Source: Nocardia concava NBRC 100430 (GTDB taxonomy: Bacteria; Actinomycetota; Actinomycetes; Mycobacteriales; Mycobacteriaceae). From it: a stretch of DNA of 64,000 nt. Each line of letters starts with the position of its first letter. Position 1 is the stretch's first letter. Positions 15,865 to 24,262 of the stretch are shown piece by piece. Both the position numbers and the translations under genes were made by a program. Location of the stretch: NCBI RefSeq assembly GCF_000308815.1, contig NZ_BAFX01000205.1, positions 53,408 to 117,407 of the forward strand. Reading direction: 5' to 3'. Below the pieces are notes generated by a model. It searched no databases. It worked only from the letters and a program-made list of their open reading frames with translations, and had not been told where the DNA came from.

Positions 15865-15934
15865 CGCAAAGCCTCCCTCGGCTCCGGTCGCCGGTGGCTC
15901 CGGCTGTCCGGTGGACCGAGTGTGCGCGGCCAAA

Positions 15935-15963
15935 TTGTCAACTGTCAACGATTTGCAATTGAC
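15935..15963. promoter_or_regulatory. Candidate GntR operator in divergent promoter
   Basis: Between the divergent enolase gene and GntR gene lie GTCAA (15937), GTCAA (15944) and the inverted TTGAC (15959-15963), in an AT-rich stretch unlike the flanks. GTCAA-N10-TTGAC is the inverted pair. This is the expected place for the adjacent GntR regulator to act on both directions. Confidence 0.45.
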
Positions 15964-15989
15964 GATTCCGGCGGGGATACTGCACCCCC

Positions 15990-16676
15990 ATGGCCCACGA
16001 TCCGGAGGTGATGTCGGCCCTGCAGCAGCGGGTGGCCGAGCGGCAGGCGAGTTCGCTGCCGCAGCTCATCGTCGAAGAGCTGGAACGAATGATCATCGGC
16101 GGCGTGCTGACCGGGGGTGATCGGATCAACGAGTCGTCGCTGGCGCTGCGGCTCGGGGTGAGCCGGGGTCCGGTGCGCGAGGCGTGCAGGCAACTGGAAC
16201 GCAGCCGGCTGGTCGAATTCCGTACCAACCGCGGCATGTTCGTGCGGGAGATCTCTGTCGAGGAGGCCGCGCAGCTCTATGACATCCGGGCCGGACTGTT
16301 CCGGTTGGCGGGCAAGCTGGCCGCCGCACGGGTGATCCCGGAGGATCTGACTCGCTTGCGCGACAAGGTGAAAGCGCTGTCGAAGGCCGAAGCCAGCACC
16401 GACGACTACTACCCGGGAAATGTCGATCTGCATCGCGATCTGGTGGCGCTGGCGGGTAATCCGCGCCTGGCCGAGCTGTACGACGGCGTGTCCAAGGAAC
16501 TGCACCTGTTTCGCCGCCACGGCCTGGAAACCGCTGCGGCACGCCATATTTCCAATACTCAGCACGCCGAGATCCTGGACTGTCTCGCGGCCGGGGACGT
16601 CGAGCGAGCGGGCGAAATGATGGAGGCGCACGTGCTGGCGGGCAAGGAACGCATGCTCACCGCCGCCCAAGGTTGA
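15990..16676 (+). CDS. GntR-family regulator (FCD type)
   Basis: A 228-residue regulator with an N-terminal winged helix (ELERMIIGGVLTGGDRINES, LGVSRGPVREACRQLE, GMFVREIS) and a helical FCD-type C-terminal domain (VDLHRDLVALAGNPRLAELY, then HAEILDCLAAGD). FCD-GntR proteins usually sense organic acids or sugar acids and bind operators at their own promoter. It is divergent from the enolase/symporter/tarD operon and probably controls it. The start is ATG or an in-frame alternative close by; a 13-bp hairpin follows the stop codon. Confidence 0.88.
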   Translation: MAHDPEVMSALQQRVAERQASSLPQLIVEELERMIIGGVLTGGDRINESSLALRLGVSRGPVREACRQLERSRLVEFRTNRGMFVREISVEEAAQLYDIRAGLFRLAGKLAAARVIPEDLTRLRDKVKALSKAEASTDDYYPGNVDLHRDLVALAGNPRLAELYDGVSKELHLFRRHGLETAAARHISNTQHAEILDCLAAGDVERAGEMMEAHVLAGKERMLTAAQG

Positions 16677-16684
16677 GGTCCGGG

Positions 16685-16714
16685 GGCGGCGCGGATCGCC
16701 AGATCCGCGCCGCC
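16685..16714 (+). terminator. Strong hairpin terminator after GntR gene
   Basis: GGCGGCGCGGATC, loop GCCA, GATCCGCGCCGCC: a 13-bp perfect stem nine bases after the GntR stop codon. It separates this gene from the MFS transporter transcript. Confidence 0.8.
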
Positions 16715-16746
16715 TCTCAATCTTCGAAACCTTGTGGGCCCCGTCA

Positions 16747-16774
16747 CAAGATGAGTAGCATGCTACTCATCTTG
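16747..16774. promoter_or_regulatory. 28-bp perfect palindrome, regulator binding site
   Basis: CAAGATGAGTAGCA is followed directly by its exact reverse complement, a 28-bp palindrome with no spacer, 58 bases upstream of the MFS transporter start. The right half recurs, with one change, at 19051-19067 before the decarboxylase operon. The likely ligand is the GntR protein encoded at 18277 (inference from position and symmetry). Confidence 0.75.
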
Positions 16775-16832
16775 TAGAGCATGCCACGCTGCGGTAGCGA
16801 GGCATGCCGGTTCTCAGTCCATGGAGGGAACA

Positions 16833-18188
16833 ATGGACAAAGTCGTACTCAGACCAGAGGATTCGCCGTTCGGCGCCAGCGTCCTGCGCAAGGTGACGAT
16901 CCGGCTGGTGCCCCTCCTGGTGATCGGGTACATCGTCAGCTACATCGACCGCATCAATATCGGCTTCGCCAAGTTCGGCATGGACAAGGCCTTCGGGATG
17001 AGCGCCACCCAGTACGGCTTCGTGGCCGGCATCTTCTTCGTGGGCTACATCCTGGCCGAGGTGCCCAGCAATATCGCCATGACCAGGTTCGGCGCGCGGG
17101 TCTGGCTGAGCCGAATCCTGGTGACCTGGGGCGTGATCGCCGCCGCGACGGCCTTCGCGCCCAACTTCACCACGGTGTGCGTGCTGCGGTTCCTGCTCGG
17201 CGTGGCCGAGGCCGGCTTCTTCCCCGGCATCATCGTCTACCTGAGCCGCTGGTATCCGAATGCCCAGCGCACCAAGGTGATTTCGACGGTCATGGTGGCG
17301 ATCCCGCTGGCCAGCGTGCTCGGCGGGCCGCTCAACGGCTGGATCCTGGACGCCTTCGACGGGGCGCTGGGGCTGGCGGGCTGGCGCTGGGTATTCGTGG
17401 TCGGCGGAGTACCCGCGATCGTGCTCGGCGTGCTGTTCTTCCTGACCCTGACCGATTCGCCCGCGCGGGCGCGCTGGCTCGAGCCGAGCGAAAAGGCCTG
17501 GCTGACGGGCATCCTCGCGCAGGAGGACGCCGAACGCGCGGTGGCCGCACCGTCCGGGCACCGGGCCGCGCTCAAGGACAGGCGGGTCATCGCGCTGTGT
17601 CTCGCCTACTTCCTGCTGCTGTGCGGGGCGTACCCGCTCACCTACTGGATGCCGTCGGTGATCAAGAAGGTCGGGCACGGGCTGAGCAGCTTCCAGGTCG
17701 GCTGGCTCTCGGCGGTGCCGTTCCTGCTCGCGGCGGTCTGCATGTACCTGACCGGCCGGGCCATCCGCGACGAGCGCTCGTCCAAACCCGTGCTGATCGC
17801 GCTCGGGATCTCGGTGATCGCGTTCGTGGTGACCGCGGCCGAACTGTCCGTTCCGACCGTCGCATTCGCGGCGATCATCGTGGCGACCATGGCCGCGCAG
17901 ACCGCCAAGCCGCTGTTCTGGGCGGTGCCGACGTCGTATCTCGCCGGTGTGGGCGCGGCCAGCGGCATCGCCTTGATCAACTCGATGGGCAATGCCGCCG
18001 GGTTCGTCAGCCCGTATGCCTTCGGCTGGATCCAGGACGCCTCGCACGGCAATACCGGCCTGTCCATGGGCGTGATGATCTTCGCCAATGTCGGTGCGCT
18101 GCTGGTCCTGGCGGGTCTGGCGGTCCGGACCCGGGGCCGCCGGGTCGCACCGGTCGAGTCCGAGCCCGCGCCCGGCGTGGGCGGATAA
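16833..18188 (+). CDS. MFS transporter, anion:cation symporter type
   Basis: A 451-residue major-facilitator carrier with 12 predicted membrane helices. The motif VSYIDRINIGFAKFGMDK at helix 1 and the loop 4-5 segment FFPGIIVYLSRWYP are typical of the ACS branch (tartrate, galactonate, phthalate and hexuronate permeases). It probably imports the organic acid degraded by the enzymes further downstream. The start is ATG at 16833 with GGAGGG upstream. The palindrome at 16747 lies in its promoter and a GntR gene follows 88 bases after it. Confidence 0.88.
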   Translation: MDKVVLRPEDSPFGASVLRKVTIRLVPLLVIGYIVSYIDRINIGFAKFGMDKAFGMSATQYGFVAGIFFVGYILAEVPSNIAMTRFGARVWLSRILVTWGVIAAATAFAPNFTTVCVLRFLLGVAEAGFFPGIIVYLSRWYPNAQRTKVISTVMVAIPLASVLGGPLNGWILDAFDGALGLAGWRWVFVVGGVPAIVLGVLFFLTLTDSPARARWLEPSEKAWLTGILAQEDAERAVAAPSGHRAALKDRRVIALCLAYFLLLCGAYPLTYWMPSVIKKVGHGLSSFQVGWLSAVPFLLAAVCMYLTGRAIRDERSSKPVLIALGISVIAFVVTAAELSVPTVAFAAIIVATMAAQTAKPLFWAVPTSYLAGVGAASGIALINSMGNAAGFVSPYAFGWIQDASHGNTGLSMGVMIFANVGALLVLAGLAVRTRGRRVAPVESEPAPGVGG

Positions 18189-18276
18189 CCGTTCGCCCGG
18201 GCGCCTATTAGGCTGGGCAATCGCCCGTGGCATCCGCCGCGGGCGGTTCGCCGTCGCTCGCTCCCGAAGAGGTCTC

Positions 18277-18999
18277 GTGTCGCAGGATGTGCCCGCTGAC
18301 AGCAAAGCCGAGGTGATCGCCGAGGAGATCCGCGATGCCATCCGGCAGGGTCGGCTGGAGCGCGGCGTGCTCTACTCCTCGCGTGAGCTGGGCGAAATGT
18401 TCGGCGCGTCAAGGACTCCCGTGCGCGAGGCGCTGCTGAAGCTGGCCGATCTGGGCCTGGTGCGCATCGAGCGCAATCGCGGCGCCCGGGTGGTCGGGCA
18501 GGACGGGCGCGGCATCGTGGACCTGTGCAGTATGCGAGTGCTGTTGGAACCGCCCGCGTGTCGCAGTGCCGCGGTGGTCATGACCTCCCGTGACGACGAG
18601 GCCATGCTGGCCGAGTACCGCATCATGGAGCGGCTGGCCGACGGCGGCGCGGAGTACTTCGCCGCCGATGAGCGGCTGCACGATCTGATCCTGGCGGCGA
18701 GCGGAAATCAGCGGCTGGCCAAGACCGTTCGCGAGCTGCGCCAGACCCTGACCCTGGACGGCCGGCACAGCGTGCCGCGCTATCAGCCGGTCGAGACCGC
18801 GCTGCGCGATCACTGGGAGATCATCGACGCGCTGCGCAAGCGCGACGGCCTCGGGGCCGAGCGGGCCATGCGCAAGCATCTGGTGCGCTCGGGGGATCTG
18901 CTGGTCGCGCACAGCAGCGAGAACGATCGCGGCCTGGTGGCCGAATGGCGGCGCTGGGTGTCGGTGTCGGTGCCCGAGGGTGAGCAGATCACCTACTGA
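18277..18999 (+). CDS. GntR-family regulator (FCD type)
   Basis: A 240-residue regulator with winged helix IAEEIRDAIRQGRLERGVLY, FGASRTPVREALLKLADLG, IERNRGARVV and a helical FCD-like effector domain (ERLHDLILAASGNQRLAK, HWEIIDALRKRDG). The start is GTG at 18277, with AAGAGG upstream; earlier in-frame codons run into the transporter. It is placed between the MFS carrier and the decarboxylase/dehydrogenase/dehydratase operon, both preceded by the same palindromic sequence, so it very likely controls both. The effector is presumably the imported acid or a keto-acid intermediate. Confidence 0.87.
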   Translation: MSQDVPADSKAEVIAEEIRDAIRQGRLERGVLYSSRELGEMFGASRTPVREALLKLADLGLVRIERNRGARVVGQDGRGIVDLCSMRVLLEPPACRSAAVVMTSRDDEAMLAEYRIMERLADGGAEYFAADERLHDLILAASGNQRLAKTVRELRQTLTLDGRHSVPRYQPVETALRDHWEIIDALRKRDGLGAERAMRKHLVRSGDLLVAHSSENDRGLVAEWRRWVSVSVPEGEQITY

Positions 19000-19043
19000 T
19001 CGCTCCGTTCCATCCGTCCGGTGAGCTTCAGCTGACTTCTGGC

Positions 19044-19067
19044 AACCAGTTGCATGCTACTCACCTT
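19044..19067. promoter_or_regulatory. Second copy of the GntR-type site
   Basis: GCATGCTACTCACCTT (19052-19067) equals the right half of the 28-bp palindrome at 16747 except for one C/T change. The left half is degenerate (AGTTGCA for AGTAGCA). It lies about 65 bases upstream of the first gene of the decarboxylase operon. Confidence 0.6.
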
Positions 19068-19133
19068 CATTAGTATGTTGTGAATGATTATTGAACTGCC
19101 ACTCGGCAGTTGGTCCCTGTGAAAGGACATGCT

Positions 19134-19676
19134 GTGGACCCCAATTCGTATGCGGCGTCGGTCGCGCGGGGGATCTGGGCGGCGCAGGTCGATCTGGTCG
19201 GATACGTGCCCTCGGTCAGTGTCGCACCAGTCATCGCCGCACTCGTGGACACCAGCGGCGGCGCGGACGGCCGTTCGCGCACCGTCTTTCCGCTCTCCCG
19301 CGAGGAGGAGGCGGCGGGCGTGCTGGGCGCGCTGCCGCTGGCCGGGAAGTTCGGTGCGATCGTCATGCAGGACAACGGTTTCGGCAATGCGCTGACCGCC
19401 CTCACCACCTTCAATACCGCCTATCACCTGCCGCTGCTGATCGTGGCGAACACCCGGGGCGGGCTGGGGGAGTACAACTCGATGATCCACACCTTCAGTC
19501 AGCACGCGCCCGCGCTGTTGCGCGACCTCGGTATGCAGGTGTTCGAAATCGACAGGCGCAGTGCGGCTTCGGACTGGGAGGCGGTGGTCACCGAAGCGGG
19601 AACGCACGCGCGCATGACCTTCCGGCCGGCCGTCGTGCTCGCCCACTTCTGGAACACCGACGGAAAGGCGGCCTGA
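19134..19676 (+). CDS. Split ThDP decarboxylase, alpha subunit (sulfopyruvate/phosphonopyruvate type)
   Basis: A 180-residue pyrimidine-binding (N-terminal) half of a thiamine-diphosphate decarboxylase. The catalytic glutamate region reads SREEEAAGVLGALPLAG, followed by IVMQDNGFGNALTAL, which matches the alpha subunit of ComDE-type sulfopyruvate decarboxylase and phosphonopyruvate decarboxylase. The start is GTG at 19134 after GAAAGGA. The beta subunit begins two bases after this stop codon, so the two are made together as a heteromer. The substrate is a 2-oxo acid; neighbours suggest one produced by the enolase-superfamily dehydratase rather than a coenzyme M precursor (inference). Confidence 0.82.
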   Translation: MDPNSYAASVARGIWAAQVDLVGYVPSVSVAPVIAALVDTSGGADGRSRTVFPLSREEEAAGVLGALPLAGKFGAIVMQDNGFGNALTALTTFNTAYHLPLLIVANTRGGLGEYNSMIHTFSQHAPALLRDLGMQVFEIDRRSAASDWEAVVTEAGTHARMTFRPAVVLAHFWNTDGKAA

Positions 19677-19677
19677 C

Positions 19678-20274
19678 GTGCGGCGCATCGATGCTCTCCG
19701 GGTCGTGGCCGACTTCACCGCCGAGCTGCCGGTAGTGGTCACCTGCGCGGCCTCGAGCCGTGAACTCGCCGCGGTCGCGGACCGTCCCAATCACCTCTAC
19801 CTGCTGGACTCGATGGGCCTGGCCGGATCGGTGGCGACCGGGATCGCGCTCGGCCTGGCCGATACCCCGGTGCCGAAGGTGATCGCGGTCGAAGGCGACG
19901 GCTCCCTGCTGATGAACCCGAATGTGCTGCCCACCGGCGGATTCCTGCGCCCGGACAAGCTGGTGATGGTGCTGCTGGACAATGCCGTCTACGGCGCGAC
20001 AGCGAATCTGCCGACCTACTCCGAGGACATCGATCTCGGACTGCTCGCCGAGGCCAGCGGGTGGACGGTGCACCGCGCCGCCGATCCGGAGGAACTGGCC
20101 GCCGCGCTGAGCCTGGCTCGGGAGCTGCCCGGCCCGGTGCTGGTGCACGTGCATATCGAGGTCGGCAATGCGGCGAATGTGCCCAAGCTGCTGGAGGATC
20201 CGGTGGTCATCGGCCGCCGCTTCCAGGACTGGCTGCGTGCCCGGATCGAGTCACCGGCGGAGGTGTCGCTGTGA
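19678..20274 (+). CDS. Split ThDP decarboxylase, beta subunit
   Basis: A 198-residue pyrophosphate-binding (C-terminal) half of the decarboxylase. The ThDP/Mg motif is clear: EGDGSLLMNPNVLPTGG, with the downstream asparagine region LLDNAVYGATANLPTY. The N-terminal part has LLDSMGLAGSVATGIALG, equivalent to the domain that packs against the diphosphate. It corresponds to ComE/the C-terminal half of phosphonopyruvate decarboxylase. It starts with GTG at 19678 and overlaps the aldehyde dehydrogenase start by four bases (GTGA), indicating translational coupling. Confidence 0.82.
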   Translation: MRRIDALRVVADFTAELPVVVTCAASSRELAAVADRPNHLYLLDSMGLAGSVATGIALGLADTPVPKVIAVEGDGSLLMNPNVLPTGGFLRPDKLVMVLLDNAVYGATANLPTYSEDIDLGLLAEASGWTVHRAADPEELAAALSLARELPGPVLVHVHIEVGNAANVPKLLEDPVVIGRRFQDWLRARIESPAEVSL

Positions 20275-21650
20275 TCGGGACCGTCGATCCGACCACCGGA
20301 CGCACCCTCGATACCTACCGGTTCACCTCCGATCGCGAACTCGAATTGCGGCTGCGCCGTGCGCAATCGGCGGTGCGGGTCAATGGCGAGCGCTCGATCT
20401 CGGACCGGGCCGCGGATTTCCGAGTGCTGGCCGAGCTGTTGCGTTCGCGCCGTGAGGATCTCGCGCTGCTCATCACCGTCGAGATGGGCAAGCCGATCAC
20501 CCAGGCCTGGGCCGAGATCGACAAATGCGCGCTGGTCTGCGACTACTACGCCGACCACATGGCCGAACTGCTCACCCCGCACCGGGTCGACGTCTCGCCC
20601 GATACCGCGGAGGTGCGGTTGCGGCCGTTGGGCGTGCTGCTGGCGGTGATGCCGTGGAATTACCCGTTCTGGCAGGTCATCCGGGCGATGCTGCCCGCGG
20701 TCGCGGTGGGGAATTCGGTGGTGCTCAAGCACGCCGACAATGTGACCGGCTGCGCCAAGGTGATCCAGTCGCTGTTCGACGAGACCTTCGGCTACGGGGT
20801 GCTCACCCACGTGGTGCTGCCGCCGCATCGGGTGGCGCCCCTCATCGAGCATCCGGTGATCGCGGGGGTGGCGTTCACCGGCAGCAATCGGGTGGGCGCG
20901 CTGGTGGCGGCCACCGCCGGACGGGTGGTGAAGAAATCGGTGCTGGAGCTGGGCGGTTCGGATCCGTTCATCGTGCTCGACGACGCCGATGTATCCGCCG
21001 CCGCGGCCGCCGCGGTGCGGTCGCGGTTCCTCAATACCGGGCAGAGCTGCATTGCCGCCAAGCGAATCATCGTGCAGCGCGGGATCTTCGGCGAATTCAT
21101 CGAGGCCATGGTGACCGAGCTGGGCAAGCTCGCCTACGGCGTGCCCACCGAGGCCGGGACCGATGTCGGGCCCATGGCCCGCGTGGACCTGCGCGACGAG
21201 CTGCGGCGGCAGCTGGAGGTGACGGTGGCCGCCGGGGCGCGAATCCTGTTCGGCGGCAAGGCCGACAAGCGTCCGGGCGCGTGGTTCCCGCCCACCCTGG
21301 TGCAGGTGCGCGACACCTATTCGGCGGCCTTCCGCGAGGAGACCTTCGGCCCGCTGGGCGCGGTGCTCGCGGTGACCTCCGAGGAGGCGGCGCTCGCGGC
21401 CGCCGAGGATTCGGTGTACGGCCTGAGCTGCTCCATCTGGGGCACCGACCGCGAGGCCATCGACCGGCTGGCGCGCCGCCTGCACACCGGATCGGTGTTC
21501 GTGAACCGCATTTCCGAATCCGATCCCCGACTGCCCGTCGGCGGCGTCAAGGCCAGCGGTTACGGCCGCGAGCTCAGCCATTACGGCGTCACCGAATTCG
21601 CCAATGTCCAGACCGTGCGCAGCGCGTCGACCCCCGGGAGTCTCTCGTGA
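20271..21650 (+). CDS. NAD(P)-dependent aldehyde dehydrogenase
   Basis: A 459-residue aldehyde dehydrogenase close in layout to succinate-semialdehyde dehydrogenases of the GabD1 type: N-terminal TVDPTTGRTL, cofactor motif VAFTGSNRVGALVAA, ELGGSDPFIVLDDAD with the catalytic glutamate, and NTGQSCIAAKRIIV with the nucleophilic cysteine. The C-terminal EETFGPLGAVL and GLSCSIWG are typical. It would oxidise the aldehyde released by the upstream decarboxylase to a carboxylate. The start GTG at 20271 overlaps the previous stop, and its own stop overlaps the next start by four bases, so the four genes 19134-22780 form one tight operon. Confidence 0.9.
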   Translation: MIGTVDPTTGRTLDTYRFTSDRELELRLRRAQSAVRVNGERSISDRAADFRVLAELLRSRREDLALLITVEMGKPITQAWAEIDKCALVCDYYADHMAELLTPHRVDVSPDTAEVRLRPLGVLLAVMPWNYPFWQVIRAMLPAVAVGNSVVLKHADNVTGCAKVIQSLFDETFGYGVLTHVVLPPHRVAPLIEHPVIAGVAFTGSNRVGALVAATAGRVVKKSVLELGGSDPFIVLDDADVSAAAAAAVRSRFLNTGQSCIAAKRIIVQRGIFGEFIEAMVTELGKLAYGVPTEAGTDVGPMARVDLRDELRRQLEVTVAAGARILFGGKADKRPGAWFPPTLVQVRDTYSAAFREETFGPLGAVLAVTSEEAALAAAEDSVYGLSCSIWGTDREAIDRLARRLHTGSVFVNRISESDPRLPVGGVKASGYGRELSHYGVTEFANVQTVRSASTPGSLS

Positions 21651-22780
21651 CCATCACCGCCATCCGTACCCGCGCGGTCGCCGTCCCCGTCGACCAGCCG
21701 ACCCGAATGTCCAACCGCGAGCTGAACGTTCGCCACTACCTGCTGGTCGAGGTAACCACGGCCGACGGTCACAGCGGCGTCGGCTACGCCTACGCCGGAA
21801 CCGGGGCGGGCCTGCTGGCCAAGCTCGCCCTCGACGACCTGCTGGCCCCGGTCTACCTCGGCGCGGACGAGAACGATGTGGCGGGCCTGTGGGAGCGCGC
21901 CTATCAGGAAACCCTGTTGGAAGGCCGCCGCGGCACCGTGATCCGCGCGCTGTCCGCCCTCGACATCGCCCTGTGGGACCTGCGGGCCGCCCGCGCCGGA
22001 CTGCCGCTGGCGAGTTTCCTCGGCGGTTCCACCGATCCGCTGCCCGCCTACGCCTCCGGCGGCTACTACCGCCCCGGCGAGGGCTCCTGGACCGAGGCCG
22101 TGGTCCGCGAGATCGAATTCAATGCGGCCCAGGGCTTCACCGACCACAAGATCAAGGTCGGCGGCCTGTCCATCCCCGAGGACGCCCGCCGCGTCGCCGC
22201 CGCCGTCGAAACCATCGGCGACACCGGCAGACTCGCCCTGGACGCCAACAACGCCTACCGCTCCGCGGCCGAAGCCCGCACCGCCATCCAGGCTTTCGAA
22301 CGTGCCGCCGGCGATCGCCCCCTCTGGTGGTTCGAGGAACCGCTGTCCCCGGAGTCCATCGCGGGCCACGCCGAATTATCCCGCACCATCCGCACCCCCG
22401 TGGCCACCGGCGAAATCCATCAGACCCGCTGGGAATTCCGCCCCCTGATCGAGGCGTCGATCCCGATCCTGCAGTGCGACGCGGGTGTCGCGGGCGGTGT
22501 CACCGAATGGCTCCGAATCGCGTCCACCGCGGCCACTTTCGGCCTCCATATGGCACCGCACTGGCACCACAACCTCCACGTCCACCTCTGCGCCGCCATC
22601 CCCAACGCCCTCGTGGTCGAATACTTCGCCGCCGAGAAGGGCATCTACAACTTCGAACGACTCCTGACCCCGGAATCCCGTCTTCACTACTCCGGCAACC
22701 AACTCCACATCCCCGACCGCCCCGGCCTGGGCATCACCTTCGACCCCGAGATGGTCACCAAATACGAACTCATGGGCTGA
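21647..22780 (+). CDS. Enolase-superfamily acid-sugar dehydratase
   Basis: A 377-residue member of the mandelate racemase subgroup with intact catalytic set: KIK (Lys168, Lys170), LALDANN (Asp199), WWFEEPL (Glu230), ATGEIHQTRW (Glu256) and a histidine-rich HMAPHWHHNLHVH segment (from residue 301) carrying the base. Such enzymes dehydrate polyhydroxy acids to 2-oxo-3-deoxy acids. It is the last gene of the operon with the split decarboxylase and aldehyde dehydrogenase, with a GTG start overlapping the preceding stop. The exact acid cannot be told from sequence alone. Confidence 0.87.
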   Translation: MTITAIRTRAVAVPVDQPTRMSNRELNVRHYLLVEVTTADGHSGVGYAYAGTGAGLLAKLALDDLLAPVYLGADENDVAGLWERAYQETLLEGRRGTVIRALSALDIALWDLRAARAGLPLASFLGGSTDPLPAYASGGYYRPGEGSWTEAVVREIEFNAAQGFTDHKIKVGGLSIPEDARRVAAAVETIGDTGRLALDANNAYRSAAEARTAIQAFERAAGDRPLWWFEEPLSPESIAGHAELSRTIRTPVATGEIHQTRWEFRPLIEASIPILQCDAGVAGGVTEWLRIASTAATFGLHMAPHWHHNLHVHLCAAIPNALVVEYFAAEKGIYNFERLLTPESRLHYSGNQLHIPDRPGLGITFDPEMVTKYELMG

Positions 22781-22794
22781 TCGCGAATACCCCT

Positions 22795-22824
22795 GTGCCG
22801 CACCCGATCTGTGGGGTGCGGCAC
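22795..22824 (+). terminator. Hairpin terminator of the decarboxylase operon
   Basis: GTGCCGCACCC, loop GATCTGTG, GGGTGCGGCAC: an 11-bp stem 14 bases after the last stop codon of the operon and just before the convergent DUF1772 gene, so it may serve both strands. Confidence 0.8.
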
Positions 22825-22834
22825 AAAGGTGTGA

Positions 22835-23353
22835 TCAGGCCGAGGTGATCCGGCCGTATTGCACCAGGGCCCACCCGAGGACGCCGACGGCGGCGGTATT
22901 GACCAGCCCGCGGACGAGATTCCAGGCGACCCACGGCGTTTCGAAGTGGTCGCGCAGCCCGGCGTAGTCGATCGGGCCGGTGGCATTGTCGGCGGTGGCC
23001 AGGTCGTTGTTCAGCGGGATATTGAAGATTCCGCTGATGGCGAGGCTGAGGATATTGAGGACGACGGCCACGATGATCCAGAGCAGGATCGGGCGATAGT
23101 CGCCGCGCAGGAAGAACAGCGCGGCGATGATCGAGAAGACGACCGAGCCCAGGAAGCTGAGCATGAAGGCCGGGTTCACGATCACGACATTGATCTTGTT
23201 GAAGACCTCCACGAAGGTCTTGTCGTCGAACTTGTGCAGCGCCAGCATGACCGACGTGGCGTAGGCGTAGTACACGCCCGCCAGCAGTGCGGTGGAGATC
23301 AAGGCTGCCAATAGGGCGATGACGCCGGGCAGAGTGCCTCGGGTAGTTGTCAT
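22835..23353 (-). CDS. DUF1772 (anthrone oxygenase-like) membrane protein
   Basis: A 172-residue protein with four predicted helices: VIALLAALISTALLAGVYY, FMLSFLGSVVFSIIAALFF, PILLWIIVAVVLNILSLA and a C-terminal one near AAVGVLGWALV. The order, together with VNPAFMLSFL and NVPLNN-like IPLNNDLA, is typical of DUF1772. Family members include anthrone oxygenases and many small membrane proteins of unknown activity. The start is ATG at 23353 behind GGAAGAAG. It is divergent from a TetR gene, the usual sign that the TetR protein represses it. Confidence 0.8.
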   Translation of the reverse strand: MTTTRGTLPGVIALLAALISTALLAGVYYAYATSVMLALHKFDDKTFVEVFNKINVVIVNPAFMLSFLGSVVFSIIAALFFLRGDYRPILLWIIVAVVLNILSLAISGIFNIPLNNDLATADNATGPIDYAGLRDHFETPWVAWNLVRGLVNTAAVGVLGWALVQYGRITSA

Positions 23354-23378
23354 GACGGTTCTTCTTCCGGATCTGCTC

Positions 23379-23436
23379 CGAGTTTCTATGACAGACAAAC
23401 TATAGAAGACAAAGTATGTGGCTGTATAGTATGAAT
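23379..23436. promoter_or_regulatory. AT-rich divergent promoter with tandem 14-bp repeat
   Basis: Two adjacent 14-mers, CTATGACAGACAAA (23386-23399) and CTATAGAAGACAAA (23400-23413), differ at two positions. ACTATA and TATAGT flank the second as an inverted pair. Located between the divergent DUF1772 and TetR genes, it is a likely TetR operator region. Confidence 0.5.
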
Positions 23437-23464
23437 TCCGCAGCGGATCAGGAGGTCGCAGGGC

Positions 23465-24253
23465 ATGTCGGACGCGGAGTTGCCGGAGGACCTGGCCCGG
23501 TTGTGGCGTCGACCCACCGGTTCCGGTTCGCGCCTGGGACGTCCCGCGGCCCTGGATGTGGAGCGGGTGGTGCGGACCGCCGTCGCGATGGCCGATGAAT
23601 ACGGGCTCGCGGGGGTCACCCTGCCCAAGATAGGCGAGACGCTCGGCGTCACCGGCATGTCGCTGTACCGCTATGTCGGCTCCAAGGACGAGCTGCTGAT
23701 TCTCATGGGCGACAGCGCTTTTGCCGTCGAATACATCGACTCGGTTGCGGCCGGATCCTGGAGCGAGGGTCTGCAGCGGTGGGCGCGCGGACTGTGGCGG
23801 GCCTACCAGGAGCACCGCTGGCTCGCCGATCTGCCGACCTCGAGCCCGCCGCGCGGCCCGAATGCCATGGCGTGGATGGACGCCGGGCTGCGGGCCATGC
23901 GCCCGCTCCCGCTCGACCGCATGACCAAGGTCGGGATTCTCACGCTGGTCAGCGGGTATGTGAACACCTCCGCGCGGATGGCCCAGCAGTTGGAACAGGG
24001 CTGGCGGCAGTCCGGTGGCGTCGACCCGGCGCTCGCGGCGCAGCGGTACGGGCGCGAGATGGCCCGGCTGGTCACCGCGGACCGGTATCCCGATGCGGCC
24101 GAACTGTTCTCGTCCGGCGCCTTCGACTCCGCCGCGGCCCCGGCCACCGCCACGCCCGCGGATGCGGCGGAGGCCAACTTCATCTTCGGGCTGGAAGTGC
24201 TGATCCGCGGGATCGAGTCGACCACGGCGTCGGCCGCGATCGACACGCACTGA
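23465..24253 (+). CDS. TetR-family regulator with TetR_C-type domain
   Basis: A 262-residue regulator. The HTH is LDVERVVRTAVAMADEYGLAGVTLP-like, with GETLGVTGMSLYRYVGSKDELL typical of the TetR_C (tetracycline repressor-like) subfamily. The long C-terminal domain ends with an Ala-rich linker and NFIFGLEVLIRGIE. The start is ATG at 23465 after AGGAGGT. It is divergent from the DUF1772 membrane gene and probably represses it in response to a small hydrophobic ligand. Confidence 0.88.
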   Translation: MSDAELPEDLARLWRRPTGSGSRLGRPAALDVERVVRTAVAMADEYGLAGVTLPKIGETLGVTGMSLYRYVGSKDELLILMGDSAFAVEYIDSVAAGSWSEGLQRWARGLWRAYQEHRWLADLPTSSPPRGPNAMAWMDAGLRAMRPLPLDRMTKVGILTLVSGYVNTSARMAQQLEQGWRQSGGVDPALAAQRYGREMARLVTADRYPDAAELFSSGAFDSAAAPATATPADAAEANFIFGLEVLIRGIESTTASAAIDTH

Positions 24254-24262
24254 CCGGCCTGT

